From Granulicella mallensis (GTDB lineage Bacteria; Acidobacteriota; Terriglobia; Terriglobales; Acidobacteriaceae): DNA of 64,000 nucleotides. The stretch covers positions 1 to 64,000 of the forward strand of contig NZ_JACHIO010000013.1 in the NCBI RefSeq assembly GCF_014203225.1. Reading direction: 5' to 3'. Positions 44,094-53,520 of this stretch are shown piece after piece. How positions within the stretch are numbered: the first letter of the stretch is position 1; each line of letters begins with the position of its first letter. The translations under genes were made by a program, and so were the position numbers. Under the pieces are notes generated by a model, which saw only the letters and a list, made by a program, of their open reading frames with translations, ran no database searches and was not told the DNA's origin.

Positions 44094-46376
44094 ATGAGAC
44101 TGTCAGCAGCGGCAAGTGATTTCATGCGCCTCCAGCAGAGAGCTTCTTTTCTTCTCCGGTCTCCGGTCCGGAAAGCGCTCGTCGCGATGTTCGTGCTTCT
44201 GCCTGCTCTCTCGGTGAGAGCGCAAAAGACAGCGATCGATGAGGTGAATGTCTACGTTGGCACCGGCAAGGGCGCTATCGGCTATGGAGGCACGATGCCT
44301 TTTGTCACGCCGCCCTTCGGCATGACGGATTGGACTCCGCAGACACGTCAGAACAAGATCAGCGTCACCTCCTACGAATATAGCGATCCGGCGATCTCCG
44401 GTTTCATGGGAACCCACCAGCCTGCCATCTGGATGGGGGACTATGGCTATGTTACGTTGATGCCGGAACTGGATGAGTTAAAGACCAGCCCTGAGGCGCG
44501 CAAGCTGCCCTTCACTCACGCGGATGAGATCGCTCATCCGGACTACTACTCGGTATCGATGCAGGCCGGGAAGTCACGAAGAATTCGCACGGAGATGACG
44601 GCCACGGACCACTGCGCCTATCTGCGGTTTACCTTCCCGGCCAATGAATCTTCCCTCGTCATGGTGGAGGCGGCACGTCCTGGCGTGCTCGGTTTTGCCC
44701 ATGTAGATGCTGCTGCGAATGAGATCACGGGCTACAATCCCGACCGAATGGACGCGCATCTGGGGCCTTTGAAGCTGCCTCACTTTAAAGGGTACTTTGT
44801 TGTGCAGTTTCGCAAAGCGTTTCAGGGCTCCGGCACCTATGGGATGGAACCCGGGCAGGTGGGTTCCGCGATCGGCGCTTACGCGAAGTTTAGAACGGCA
44901 GAAGGGGAGATCGTCGAAGCCCGGGTGGGCACCTCCTTCATCAGCGTCGAGCAGGCACGTGAGAATCTGAAGCTCGAGATTCCGGACTGGGATTTCAAGG
45001 CCGTGCAACTCAAACTGCGACAGACGTGGAATGAGAAGCTGGCGCGTGTTTCTATCGAAGGCGCCACGGAAGATCAGCGAAAGATCATCTACTCCGATCT
45101 TTACCACGCACTGCTTTATCCGCGGCTCTTCTCGGAGCATGGCCACTACTACAGTGCATTCGACGACACGGTTCATGCCGGGGAGTCGTATACCGCATAC
45201 TCCATCTGGGATACCTTTCGGGCAGAGCACAGCCTGCTGACCCTGATCGCGCCTGAGCGAATTGACGGTATGATTCAGGCGCTTCTGCAGGACTACAAGG
45301 AGGGCGGATGGATGCCGAAGTGGCCCAACCCTTCCTACACCAACATCATGATCGGCACGCATGCCGACTCGCTGGTCGCAGAGGCAGTGCAGAAGCACTT
45401 TCACGGTTTCGACTATCAGCTTGCCTGGGACGCGGTGTACAAAGACGCGATGACACCGCCCGATGGAGACACGACGAGGCGGTGGGCCGACAGGGAACCG
45501 CACACTCCATACGAGGCGCGGGCCGGACTTACCTATCTGAAGACCCTGGGATATATTCCGACCGATAAGACGGCAGAGGCGGCGTCGAGCACTCTGGAGG
45601 ATTCCTATGACGACTGGTGCGTGGCGCAGCTAGCCAAAGCTTTAGGAAAGAACAAGGAGTATGACTACTTCCTGCACCGTTCTTTAAACTACCAGAACCT
45701 CTTTAATAAGACGACCGGCTTTATGCAGGGCAAGAGGTCCGATGGGTCGTGGGCGAACGCGGACGAAGGCTGGACGGAGGGAAATACGTGGGTCTACACC
45801 TGGGCCGTGATGCACGACATCCCTGGCCTGATCGATCTTATGGGTGGAAGAGATAACTATAACGCCAGGCTGGACGAGCACTTTGCAGGAAACCACAACG
45901 TGCACAGCAACGAGCCAAGCCATCACTACGGCTATCTCTATGACTACAGCGGACAGCCCTGGAAGACGCAGGCGAAGGTGCGTGAGATTGCCGCGGCGGA
46001 GTACGCGAATCTTCCGGGAGGAATCGACGGCGACGATGACTGTGGGCAGATGTCTGCCTGGTATATCTTCACCGCGTTTGGTTTTTATCCGGTCAATCCC
46101 GCGTCGGGCGACTACATGATCGGCAGCCCGCTCTTTCGGCGCATGTCGTTGCGGCTGGCAAACGGAAAGACCTTTTCGGTTTCGACCGAGAACAATTCAG
46201 CGAAGAATGTATATATCCAGTCGGTCACTCTGAACGGTAAGCCATTGACCACGCCAGTGCTTCGGTTTGACGATATCGAGGCTGGGGTTTCGGTGAAGAT
46301 GGTGATGGGGCCAACGCCTTCACGATGGGCTGCGGACTGGAAGCCTGTATCGATAAGTGATGCCTCTAAACGGTAG
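44094..46376 (+). CDS. GH92 alpha-mannosidase
   Basis: 760 residues. Signal-like segment to about residue 44 (VAMFVLLPALSVRAQ). Calcium-dependent inverting exo-alpha-mannosidase of the GH92 fold: VYVGTGKGAIGYGGTMPFV, HYGYLYDYSGQPW (about 610-622) and GDDDCGQMSAWYIF (about 645-658) are the family blocks. Secreted or periplasmic. GH92 enzymes trim alpha-1,2/1,3/1,6 mannose from N-glycans, fungal mannan or phosphatidyl-inositol mannosides. The start may also be ATG at codon 11. Shares an operator region with the transporter and operon with the GH95-like gene 57 bases downstream. Confidence 0.92.
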   Translation: MRLSAAASDFMRLQQRASFLLRSPVRKALVAMFVLLPALSVRAQKTAIDEVNVYVGTGKGAIGYGGTMPFVTPPFGMTDWTPQTRQNKISVTSYEYSDPAISGFMGTHQPAIWMGDYGYVTLMPELDELKTSPEARKLPFTHADEIAHPDYYSVSMQAGKSRRIRTEMTATDHCAYLRFTFPANESSLVMVEAARPGVLGFAHVDAAANEITGYNPDRMDAHLGPLKLPHFKGYFVVQFRKAFQGSGTYGMEPGQVGSAIGAYAKFRTAEGEIVEARVGTSFISVEQARENLKLEIPDWDFKAVQLKLRQTWNEKLARVSIEGATEDQRKIIYSDLYHALLYPRLFSEHGHYYSAFDDTVHAGESYTAYSIWDTFRAEHSLLTLIAPERIDGMIQALLQDYKEGGWMPKWPNPSYTNIMIGTHADSLVAEAVQKHFHGFDYQLAWDAVYKDAMTPPDGDTTRRWADREPHTPYEARAGLTYLKTLGYIPTDKTAEAASSTLEDSYDDWCVAQLAKALGKNKEYDYFLHRSLNYQNLFNKTTGFMQGKRSDGSWANADEGWTEGNTWVYTWAVMHDIPGLIDLMGGRDNYNARLDEHFAGNHNVHSNEPSHHYGYLYDYSGQPWKTQAKVREIAAAEYANLPGGIDGDDDCGQMSAWYIFTAFGFYPVNPASGDYMIGSPLFRRMSLRLANGKTFSVSTENNSAKNVYIQSVTLNGKPLTTPVLRFDDIEAGVSVKMVMGPTPSRWAADWKPVSISDASKR

Positions 46377-46433
46377 GGCACAGGCTTTTCGCATCAGGAA
46401 GCAACGATTGAAAAGGTACAAGGAGATCCAACT

Positions 46434-48893
46434 GTGCTCGACATGTCCATGTTCCGCCTCGTCTTGAAAGAATCTAGTTCCAGACGCTTTTCGTGGTCTT
46501 TTGATCTACTGCCGAGAGCTGTCGGACACATGGTCCTTGTCTCTTCTTTGGCCGCTCTTACTGCGGCTCCTCTTACAGGACAGACGAAAGAGGCGACAAC
46601 CGCGTGGCAGGACGGTCGTTTTCATGTCGATACGAAGAGCGTTGTCGGAAGCTCGGACATCATTCTTCAGCGGCCGAATCTGTTGCCTCGAGAGTTGATG
46701 CCGCTGGGCAATGGGCGGCTCGGCGCTGCGGTGTGGGCGCAGGACGGCTATACCGCTCAGCTCAATCGAGGCGATACCTTTCCGCATCGCCTGTCTCCCG
46801 GACAGCTTGTGATTCCGGGGCTGCAGAGACTGACGCAGGCCAGCGACTACTCAGCACGTTTGGATCTCTATGACGGAGAGTTCCAGGAGCAGGGCGGAGG
46901 CATGAGCGCTGTCACGTATGTGACGGAGAAGCTCGATGCGCTGGTGGTCGAGGTGAAAGGCGCAGATCCCAAGAGCTTGCAGACGGTGGAGCTCAAGCTG
47001 TGGTCGCCGCGTAAGCCGCAGGTCCTGCGGAAGGGCAACATCGGCGTGCTCGCGGAGACCTGGGTGGACAATGAGGAGGCTGGAGCCAGCGGCGAGACCT
47101 TTGGCTCCTTGTCGGCGGTGACTGTCGATGGGATTGACCTTCACGTCGAGCAGGATGGTCTTGCGATTAAAGTAAGCTTTCATCCGCGAGCGGACGGATC
47201 ATTTCGTGTTCTTGCAGGCGCGCCGCATTGGCGCGGCGGCGATGCGCTCAGCACGGCGTCGGAGTTGCTTACAGGTGTTGAAAAGCTTTCACCGAGCGAG
47301 CATCGTACCTGGTGGAACCAGTACTGGGAGCGGGTGGGGTTGATCCAGGTTTCCTCGCACGATCACACTGCGGAGTACCTCAACAACCTGCGCACGATCG
47401 ACCTCTATACGGCTGCGGCCGAGAGCCGCGACAAGCTGCCTGGTGCGCAGGCTGGCATCGGAGATCTGTTCTCTTCCATTCGCGATGAGCACCAGTGGGG
47501 GCCTTCTGCGTACTGGCACTGGAATCTGCGCATGCAGGTAAGTGCGAATCTCGGCGCGGGTGTTCTTGATCTGAACGATCCTTATTTCAACCTCTACCGG
47601 GAAAATCTCAACGCAGTGCTGGCCTGGACGAAGAAGCATATGGGCGGCAGGGCTGGAATCTGCGTGCCTGAAACGATGCGGTTTAACGGTCAGGGCTTTG
47701 AGAATGAGACCTGGATTCCTGCCGCCGCGATCAACTGCGGCGAAGACTCCAAGCCGTACTACAACGCACGCACGATCTCGACGGGCGCCGAGGTATCGCT
47801 GTGGATCTGGCAGCAATTCCTGTTTACGGACGATTTGAATTTCCTGCGCGAGAACTATCCTGTGATGCGAGAGGCAGCGCGCTTTTATCTTGCCTATGGA
47901 ACGCACAGCGCTGATGGGTCTCTCCATACCTTCCCCTCCAATGCGCATGAGACGAAGTGGGATGTCCATGACCCCACGACCGACGTCTCGGCGATGCAGG
48001 CTCTTTTCCCTGCGGTCATCGAAGCGGCAGGTTTGTTGAAGATTGACGATGCAGTGGTGGAACAGTTGAAGAAGGATGTTCCTAAGCTGTCGCCGCTCGC
48101 AAGGATCAGCTTGGCTTCTCCTAATGTGCTGGCAGCGCCGGATGCAGACGGAAAAGACATTGTGATTGCCGCCAGCGGCGATCCGGCAGCCCCGAGCCAT
48201 AACTCTGAAAATATCGGGCTGGAGCCGGTGTGGCCGTATGGGTTGATTGGAGACGAAGGGCCACTGCATGCTCTCGGCGTGCGCACCTTTCTCAACCGTC
48301 CCCAGAAGAATGAAGCCGATTGGAGCGCCGATCCTGTTCAGGCTGCGCGCCTGGGGCTTGCGGAGGAATTCAAATCGAGTGCGCTGGCCTTGACGGAGAG
48401 ATACCAGATCTACCCCTCAGGATTGGCGACGCTTGTGGGGCCTGAGTTCTACGTGGAGCAGATCGGTGTGGTCGCCGATGCCATTCAGACGGCTCTCGTC
48501 CAGGATTACGATGGGCTGATCCGGATTGCTCCTGCTTGGCCGAAGGATTGGAATGCGGACGGAACGGTTTTCGTTCAGCACCGCAATAGAGTGCATGTAC
48601 AGATTTATGACGGCGAGCTTGTTACCGTTGGGATCGATGCGGGTTCCGCATCGCCGCTAAAGGTTCGCAATCCCTGGCCTGGCGAGAGTGTCGAAGTGAT
48701 CAATGCAAGCACGTCAGCGGTAGTCGTGCCCGCGAGCTCGGCCAGGGTGCTGCAGTTTTCGCCTCAGGCCTTGACCAGCTATCTCATTCTCCCCTCGGGC
48801 AGGAAGAGCTCTCTGCATTTCGAGCCCGTTTCCGGAGTAAGGGCCATGACGCCGAAGTCTCTGGGGAGCCGGACGATCGGTATTCCCCGATAG
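46434..48893 (+). CDS. GH95-like glycoside hydrolase
   Basis: 819 residues. Signal peptide after a basic leader (about 28-50, ending APLTGQ). PLGNGRLGAAVW (90-101) is the GH95 N-terminal hallmark; RPNLLPRELM, EHQWGPSAYWHWNLRMQ and TYFPSNAHETKW-like AFPSNAHETKW blocks form the catalytic (alpha/alpha)6 region. GH95 removes alpha-1,2-fucose or related alpha-L-sugars; this divergent member could have other specificity. GTG start 8 bases after AAGGAG. Probably co-transcribed with GH92. Confidence 0.75.
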   Translation: MLDMSMFRLVLKESSSRRFSWSFDLLPRAVGHMVLVSSLAALTAAPLTGQTKEATTAWQDGRFHVDTKSVVGSSDIILQRPNLLPRELMPLGNGRLGAAVWAQDGYTAQLNRGDTFPHRLSPGQLVIPGLQRLTQASDYSARLDLYDGEFQEQGGGMSAVTYVTEKLDALVVEVKGADPKSLQTVELKLWSPRKPQVLRKGNIGVLAETWVDNEEAGASGETFGSLSAVTVDGIDLHVEQDGLAIKVSFHPRADGSFRVLAGAPHWRGGDALSTASELLTGVEKLSPSEHRTWWNQYWERVGLIQVSSHDHTAEYLNNLRTIDLYTAAAESRDKLPGAQAGIGDLFSSIRDEHQWGPSAYWHWNLRMQVSANLGAGVLDLNDPYFNLYRENLNAVLAWTKKHMGGRAGICVPETMRFNGQGFENETWIPAAAINCGEDSKPYYNARTISTGAEVSLWIWQQFLFTDDLNFLRENYPVMREAARFYLAYGTHSADGSLHTFPSNAHETKWDVHDPTTDVSAMQALFPAVIEAAGLLKIDDAVVEQLKKDVPKLSPLARISLASPNVLAAPDADGKDIVIAASGDPAAPSHNSENIGLEPVWPYGLIGDEGPLHALGVRTFLNRPQKNEADWSADPVQAARLGLAEEFKSSALALTERYQIYPSGLATLVGPEFYVEQIGVVADAIQTALVQDYDGLIRIAPAWPKDWNADGTVFVQHRNRVHVQIYDGELVTVGIDAGSASPLKVRNPWPGESVEVINASTSAVVVPASSARVLQFSPQALTSYLILPSGRKSSLHFEPVSGVRAMTPKSLGSRTIGIPR

Positions 48894-49402
48894 CTAAAGG
48901 TTGTGTTGTAACGCCGGGCGACTATTGAAGCACCCGATAGATCGCCCGTGTAGCGGTGCCGTAACTGAGGCTTCTATTGTCCGGTGGCCCCTGCCGCCTC
49001 TGCTCTTGCCTTTCTTGTTTGTCATTCCGAGCGCAGCGAGTGAATCTGCTTCCTCCCGCTTTTTGCCTGTGTCTCCACAAATCTTACCGTTCAGCGAGAA
49101 CCATACGTTTTAGTTCGTACCACACGTTTTATAGGTGGTACGAACGAAGAACGGGAGGAAGCAGATTCACTCGCTGCGCTCGGAATGACAAACAAGAAAG
49201 GCAAAAGCAACGTCCCTGCGAGTCAGCCTCGGGATGACGCTTCTATGCCAAGATAAAACGGTAGCTTCATCTATTTGAAATCCGCTCCTGATTTTTAGTG
49301 GAATAAATAACTCGCTGCGTTGTTTCTACATACGAGACGCCGACCGGTGAGTTTCCGGGTGGCTCTATTTCAAAACAATCGAGTTACTCTTCAGGAGCTT
49401 TC
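48894..49402. repeat. Inverted repeat R3 with 52-base perfect arms, plus promoter region
   Basis: The arms 49007-49058 and 49152-49203 are perfect reverse complements. A nested stem, ttcgtaccac (49113-49122) with gtggtacgaa (49135-49144), fills the loop. Word order is as in the copy at 41169. It sits after the GH92-GH95 transcript and before the promoter of the next gene (49300-49326). Nothing else visible. Confidence 0.85.
49300..49326 (+). promoter_or_regulatory. ECF-like promoter of TIGR03118 gene
   Basis: GGAATAAAT (49300-49308), 12 bases, TGTTTC (49321-49326). The GGAAT and GTT boxes and their distance match ECF-sigma promoters. Identical spacing recurs at 52597-52623, 53283-53309 and 53421-53447. 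The start codon is 77 bases downstream. Confidence 0.6.
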
Positions 49403-51064
49403 ATGACCTATAGCAATGAAGTGCTGCGGCTAACAGGCCGTCGCCTTCGCACCTTTTCGAGTGTGGCAACGAAATCCCCCACTCGTTTTGCCCTATCTTT
49501 GTTGTTCTCGGCGGTCGCCGCATTGTGCCCTCTCGGCTCTTTCGCGCAGACGAGCACTTACACGCAAACTAATATCGTCTCCGACGGCGCTGTTGCAGCC
49601 AATAAGACGGATCCGAATCTTATCAATCCGTGGGGTATTGCCATTGGCAAGGCTTTCTGGATCGATTCACCTACAAGCGGTCTCTCTTTGATCGATGACT
49701 CTCAGGGCAACCAGCAGTTTACGGTCGCTGTTCCTCCGGCTATTGCCTCTTCGACCCATGGAGAGCCGACGGGCGTAGTCTTCAACGGCGATACGACTGT
49801 ATTTCAAATTCCCAGCAATACGGCTGCGCAATTTATCTTTGCCACCTTGGACGGTACGATTGCTGCCTGGAACTCGACTACGCCGGCGGCTGTGACAGTC
49901 GTCAATAACTCGGCTGCAAAGGCCGTCTATACGGGCATTGCCATCGATACGAATCCGACGGGCACCTTCCTGCTGGCCGCTAATCAGATCCCAGGGGGAG
50001 GGATCGATGTATTCGATAAGAACTTCGCTCCAGCCCATCTTGCAGGAAGCTTTGCGGATTCTACGTTGCCGGCCAATTTCTCTCCTTTCTCTGTGCACAT
50101 CCTTGCGGGGAATGTATATGTCGACTACACAGAGGTCAATCCCGCCACGGGTAAGAGAGTAGTGGGTGCGGGACTTGGTTTTGTCGATGTATTCGACGTC
50201 AACGGAAACCTTATTCAGAGAGCGATCAGTGCGGGAAATCTGAATGCTCCTTGGGGCATGGCGATTGCTCCTGCTGGTTTCGGCAGCTTCAGCGGCGATC
50301 TCCTTGTGGGTAACTTCGGAGATGGAACGATTAATGCCTTCGATCCAAGCAGCTTTGCCTTAAAGGGCCAGTTGCAGGATGCGGATGGTAATGCAATTAC
50401 GAACAGCGGTCTTTGGGAGATTGTTTTCGGAGCCAAGAATGTGGGCGACCCGAATACTTTGTTCTTCTCGGCTGGCATCAACGGCACCAAGGATGGCCTC
50501 TTCGGAGAGATTTCGCTCTCAGGGCCTCCGGTAGGAACTCCGGATTTCACGTTCCAGTCCGGCACGACGGCACTGACTGTTTCGAATGGAAAGAGCGGCA
50601 CTGTCAATGTATCGCTGGCGGGAATAAACGGGTTTAGTGGCCCGGTGACGTTCTCCTGCTCCGGTCTGCCGACGGGTGATAGCTGCACCTTCACCCCTGC
50701 GACGGTCTCTGTCTCCGGCACTACGGCGACAGCCGTAGCAGTATCCATAGCCACAGCCGCTACTACGAGCACCGGCACGGCGCAGCTCAATCAGCATGGA
50801 ACTGGCTATGGCCTGACGCTTGCCTTTATGGGGCCGCTGGGACTACTGGCGCTTCTCGGCATTCGCCGTCGCTCGATGCTTCTGCGCGGTACAGCACTGG
50901 CGTTTGCACTTGTTCTGATGTCCGCAGGTGTAATTGGCTGTGGTTCTTCGAGCAAGGACCAGAGCCTGCCTCCCCCGGCTGCGCCCGTGACGACCAACAT
51001 CACGATCAATGCCACGGCGGGAAGCACAACGCATACGATCCCCGTTGCACTTACTGTCGACTAA
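49403..51064 (+). CDS. TIGR03118 family secreted protein
   Basis: 553 residues. N-terminal signal (to about 49, ending GSFA), then the TIGR03118 repeat-type beta-propeller domain (INPWGIAIGKAFWI; HGEPTGVVFNG; GLWEIVFGAKNVG), an immunoglobulin-like region (TVNVSLAGINGFSGPVTFSC), a membrane span (FMGPLGLLALLGIRRR), and a lipoprotein-like stretch (GVIGCGSSSKDQ) near the C-terminus. Function unknown. Promoter at 49300 and a terminator at 51081 frame it as a single transcription unit. Confidence 0.8.
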   Translation: MTYSNEVLRLTGRRLRTFSSVATKSPTRFALSLLFSAVAALCPLGSFAQTSTYTQTNIVSDGAVAANKTDPNLINPWGIAIGKAFWIDSPTSGLSLIDDSQGNQQFTVAVPPAIASSTHGEPTGVVFNGDTTVFQIPSNTAAQFIFATLDGTIAAWNSTTPAAVTVVNNSAAKAVYTGIAIDTNPTGTFLLAANQIPGGGIDVFDKNFAPAHLAGSFADSTLPANFSPFSVHILAGNVYVDYTEVNPATGKRVVGAGLGFVDVFDVNGNLIQRAISAGNLNAPWGMAIAPAGFGSFSGDLLVGNFGDGTINAFDPSSFALKGQLQDADGNAITNSGLWEIVFGAKNVGDPNTLFFSAGINGTKDGLFGEISLSGPPVGTPDFTFQSGTTALTVSNGKSGTVNVSLAGINGFSGPVTFSCSGLPTGDSCTFTPATVSVSGTTATAVAVSIATAATTSTGTAQLNQHGTGYGLTLAFMGPLGLLALLGIRRRSMLLRGTALAFALVLMSAGVIGCGSSSKDQSLPPPAAPVTTNITINATAGSTTHTIPVALTVD

Positions 51065-51080
51065 GTAAAAATAACGTGAT

Positions 51081-51122
51081 CTTAGCGGGAGGAATCCTTT
51101 GGATTCCTCCCGCTAAGTTTTT
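51081..51122 (+). terminator. Rho-independent terminator of TIGR03118 gene
   Basis: Perfect 17-bp stem (51081-51097 with 51101-51117), loop TTT, followed by a run of five T. It begins 17 bases after the stop codon. Confidence 0.9.
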
Positions 51123-51158
51123 AACTAATGACAAAAGCCGTTCTCTATGGGAATCGTT

Positions 51159-51494
51159 CTAGCGTAGTGAGTCATTAGTTCATTGAAGAACAATGGTCAA
51201 TCTCGACACAGCGCGAAGCGCATCGTCTTGATGCTTCAGCATCAGGGCGACGGAGGGAGCCGTAGCCTTTAGGCTACGGAAATAGAGGCTTAGCAAAGAT
51301 GTGGCCTTTAGGCCCGGGCCTTCTTTCGGCTGCGAACAAAAGGCCCGGGGCTGAAGCCCAATTCTTGCCTAACCCTTGTTCCGTAGCCTAAAGGCTACGG
51401 CTCCATCCGCCCCGCGACGCTAAAGCGTCACGGTTTGCTCTTCGCGCTGTGGGTAACGCTGGTTCTTCAACGAACTAAACACTCACCACACTAG
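51159..51494. repeat. Structured palindromic element R1, copy D
   Basis: Best-preserved copy, bounded by CTAG (51159-51162 and 51491-51494) with outer arms tagttcattgaagaac and gttcttcaacgaacta. Inner arms and centre match copy A. It lies between two convergent, hairpin-terminated genes and is therefore not needed as their terminator. Confidence 0.85.
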
Positions 51495-51547
51495 TACAGT
51501 GGCGGTCCAGAATGCTACGGGGAGTTTTTCCATCTAGCGCAAGTTAG

Positions 51548-51582
51548 CAAAAAAACAGCGTAGCTCCGAGTAGCTACGCTGT
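51548..51582 (-). terminator. Rho-independent terminator of ferritin-like gene
   Basis: Stem acagcgtagct (51555-51565) with agctacgctgt (51572-51582). Read on the minus strand it is followed by a T-run of seven or eight. It starts about 50 bases past the stop of the ferritin-like gene. Confidence 0.88.
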
Positions 51583-51634
51583 GGCCCATTACCGATTTTT
51601 AATAGAGATAGGCAAAACTATAAAGAGGAAATAA

Positions 51635-52558
51635 CTAGCTGGTCGCAATATTCCCATTCAGGCCTGCGGGGAAGAAGCCGCCTTTGGATACGCCGGTCTT
51701 GCCAGCGGCGTTATATACGATCTGAAGCACTTGCGAGGTGCTACGTGTGAAAGCAGTCGCGAGTGGCACGGAGGTAGTTGCTGTAGCTGTGCCGGAGGTA
51801 GCGAAGAAGCCACCGGCTGCGGTTGGACCCTGAGTTGCCAGTACCTCCGCGCCGGGATCGCTGGTAGGAACATCCAGAGAGTCGGCTGCGGCAAAGGGGG
51901 CTGACTGCTGGATGGAGATCAGACGCAATGCGCCTGCCTGGAAGCCTTCTACCGCCAGAATCTGCGCCGCATAGGCGAGGTTCGTTCCGGTCAGCAGAGC
52001 GGTGGCTCCCGCATAGGCTGTTGTGCCTACATCCTCAAATTGGCGCGCGATGGTGATGATGTTGGCCGAGGTGACGGCTCCGGCCGCCGATAGGTCCAGG
52101 GCCGGTCGTGAGACATGGCCGCTGCCGATCAGCGATTGCAGATCGGCGACATGAGACATCTCGTTGAAGAAGATCTCGTTGAAGATATCGGTGATCTGCT
52201 GGTTAGGAAATGCAATCTTTGCGCTTGGAGCTCCAGTGATGGCTCCGCTGCCCGCGGTAAGGTTGGAGGGGAGATCGGTACCTTGAGTCGCAAAGGAATA
52301 GAACGTTGCCTCAAGGTACTCGAGATTCAGTGCGAAGTTCAGAACGTCGGTCTCTGAAGGGCCGGCCGCCATCACGGTGGAGGAACCGTTCGAGTGCGAG
52401 TTGCCGCATCCGCCCAGAAGTGCCATACTTCCCGCAGCGCCAGCAAGACTAAGCCCGGTCATAAATCTTCTGCGGTTTAGGGTCCGCTCAGCGCGGATCG
52501 CTTTTGCCTGCTCGACTGTTATCTGCTCGAACTCCGGTGCCTGTGTCTTACCTGCCAT
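51635..52558 (-). CDS. Ferritin-like domain lipoprotein, Tat-exported
   Basis: 307 residues. LNRRRFMTGLSLAGAAG is a twin-arginine motif and ALLGGC a lipobox, so it should be exported folded and lipidated. The body is helical (FALNLEYLEATFYSFAT; FNEIFFNEMSHVADLQSLI), as in the ferritin-like/desiccation-related (rds1) group, with Glu and His in E...ExxH spacing suggesting a di-iron site. AAGGAG lies 9 bases before the ATG. Its promoter (52597-52623) shares the GGAATAAAT/TGTTTC element. Confidence 0.8.
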   Translation of the reverse strand: MAGKTQAPEFEQITVEQAKAIRAERTLNRRRFMTGLSLAGAAGSMALLGGCGNSHSNGSSTVMAAGPSETDVLNFALNLEYLEATFYSFATQGTDLPSNLTAGSGAITGAPSAKIAFPNQQITDIFNEIFFNEMSHVADLQSLIGSGHVSRPALDLSAAGAVTSANIITIARQFEDVGTTAYAGATALLTGTNLAYAAQILAVEGFQAGALRLISIQQSAPFAAADSLDVPTSDPGAEVLATQGPTAAGGFFATSGTATATTSVPLATAFTRSTSQVLQIVYNAAGKTGVSKGGFFPAGLNGNIATS

Positions 52559-52596
52559 TGGAAGTGCTCCTTGGGTTACATCAAACTGCTGTCTGA

Positions 52597-52623
52597 GAAA
52601 CACGGGAGATGGCAATTTATTTC
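52597..52623 (-). promoter_or_regulatory. ECF-like promoter of ferritin-like gene
   Basis: On the minus strand: GAAATAAAT, 12 bases, TGTTTC; 38 bases before the ATG. A second, imperfect copy of the gaaataaattgcc word follows 24 bases upstream (52630-52647), so the site may be duplicated. Confidence 0.6.
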
Positions 52624-52658
52624 AAACAAGAGACGGCAATTTATTTCTTTTTTTAGGT

Positions 52659-53213
52659 TTACAGGAGTGAGTAAAATTTCGAGTTATTGCTGATGCCAGA
52701 TACCTCTTTTTCATCGGTTCCGTGGATCGCACCGATGTGACGCTTTACGATCTTGTCGGTACCTGCGGCAAATACTTTGAACTTCTCTGATCCTTCAACG
52801 GCTTCTTTTGCAAACAGCTTTTCGTCCATGTCGTGGATCTGTGCCATGTCGCTGATATAGGCCTCATCGAAGTCGGGGCCGGAGAGGTCCTCCAGCTTTT
52901 GCAGGCGCTGCCGGAAGGTGTCATTCAAAGGCTGAGGCAGGTTGATTCCCGCGGCGGTTGCAATCTCTCTTAGCTCACGGTTTACAAGATCGTGGTCATG
53001 GACTTCCATGATGGCGAGATCACGCACGTCCTGGGTGGTGGCCTTCTGTTGGGCTACTTTGCTGGCTACGACCTCATACATGCCACCCTGGGATACTTTG
53101 GCGGCGAATACCTTATCCGCTGCGGAGGCTGTGGCGGCAGAGGAGGGCACGGAGGCGACGGGCAAGGCCCAGAGGACGGCTGAGGAGCAAAGAACAAAGA
53201 GGGTTGACTTCAT
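52659..53213 (-). CDS. DUF4142 secreted protein
   Basis: 184 residues. Signal peptide 1-26 (FVLCSSAVLWALPVASV). Helical DUF4142 domain: DKVFAAKVSQGGMYEVVASK, then DLAIMEVHDHDLVNRELREIA and YISDMAQIHDMDEKLF. Four His in VHDHD and IHDMD positions suggest metal binding; the related ferritin-like/DUF4142 proteins are periplasmic and of unknown role. AGGAG 9 bases before the ATG. Promoter at 53283-53309. Follows the ferritin-like gene's promoter on the same strand and is probably an independent unit. Confidence 0.85.
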   Translation of the reverse strand: MKSTLFVLCSSAVLWALPVASVPSSAATASAADKVFAAKVSQGGMYEVVASKVAQQKATTQDVRDLAIMEVHDHDLVNRELREIATAAGINLPQPLNDTFRQRLQKLEDLSGPDFDEAYISDMAQIHDMDEKLFAKEAVEGSEKFKVFAAGTDKIVKRHIGAIHGTDEKEVSGISNNSKFYSLL

Positions 53214-53282
53214 GGGGAATATCTCCTGGGAAGGTGTGTGCGCAGGTTGCACTCTCTGAGGCACTCACATGGTTCCAGTGAT

Positions 53283-53309
53283 GAAACACACCGGAGGCCC
53301 GATTATTCC
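53283..53309 (-). promoter_or_regulatory. ECF-like promoter of DUF4142 gene
   Basis: On the minus strand: GGAATAATC, 12 bases, TGTTTC; 69 bases before the ATG. Confidence 0.6.
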
Positions 53310-53420
53310 CTCAGGCAGCAGGCAACAACGCGATTTCTCATGAAGAAACGCAGGTGTGGGTGACGTTGGTCGCCTAAAGGCAGTCGCCTATATTTCGTTC
53401 GTCATTTTTCGCTAATCCCC

Positions 53421-53447
53421 GGAATAAATGACTAAGGGCGGTGTTGT
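53421..53447 (+). promoter_or_regulatory. ECF-like promoter of DUF3455 gene
   Basis: GGAATAAAT, 12 bases, TGTTGT; 73 bases before the ATG at 53521. The -10 box differs from the other three copies in its last two positions. The location rules out starts upstream of 53447. Confidence 0.55.
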
Positions 53448-53520
53448 GTCAGGTGAGCATCCAAATTGCCGGCTTCCCGCGATGAAGTGCAGAGCCTGCG
53501 GATGCCTATGGAGGTTTCAG

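Noticed and set aside
47289-48269. Minus-strand 326-codon frame
   Set aside because: Antisense to the GH95-like gene; no domain resemblance.
53428-53520. Early starts for the DUF3455 gene
   Set aside because: The first lies inside the shared promoter element; GGAGG precedes only the ATG at 53521.
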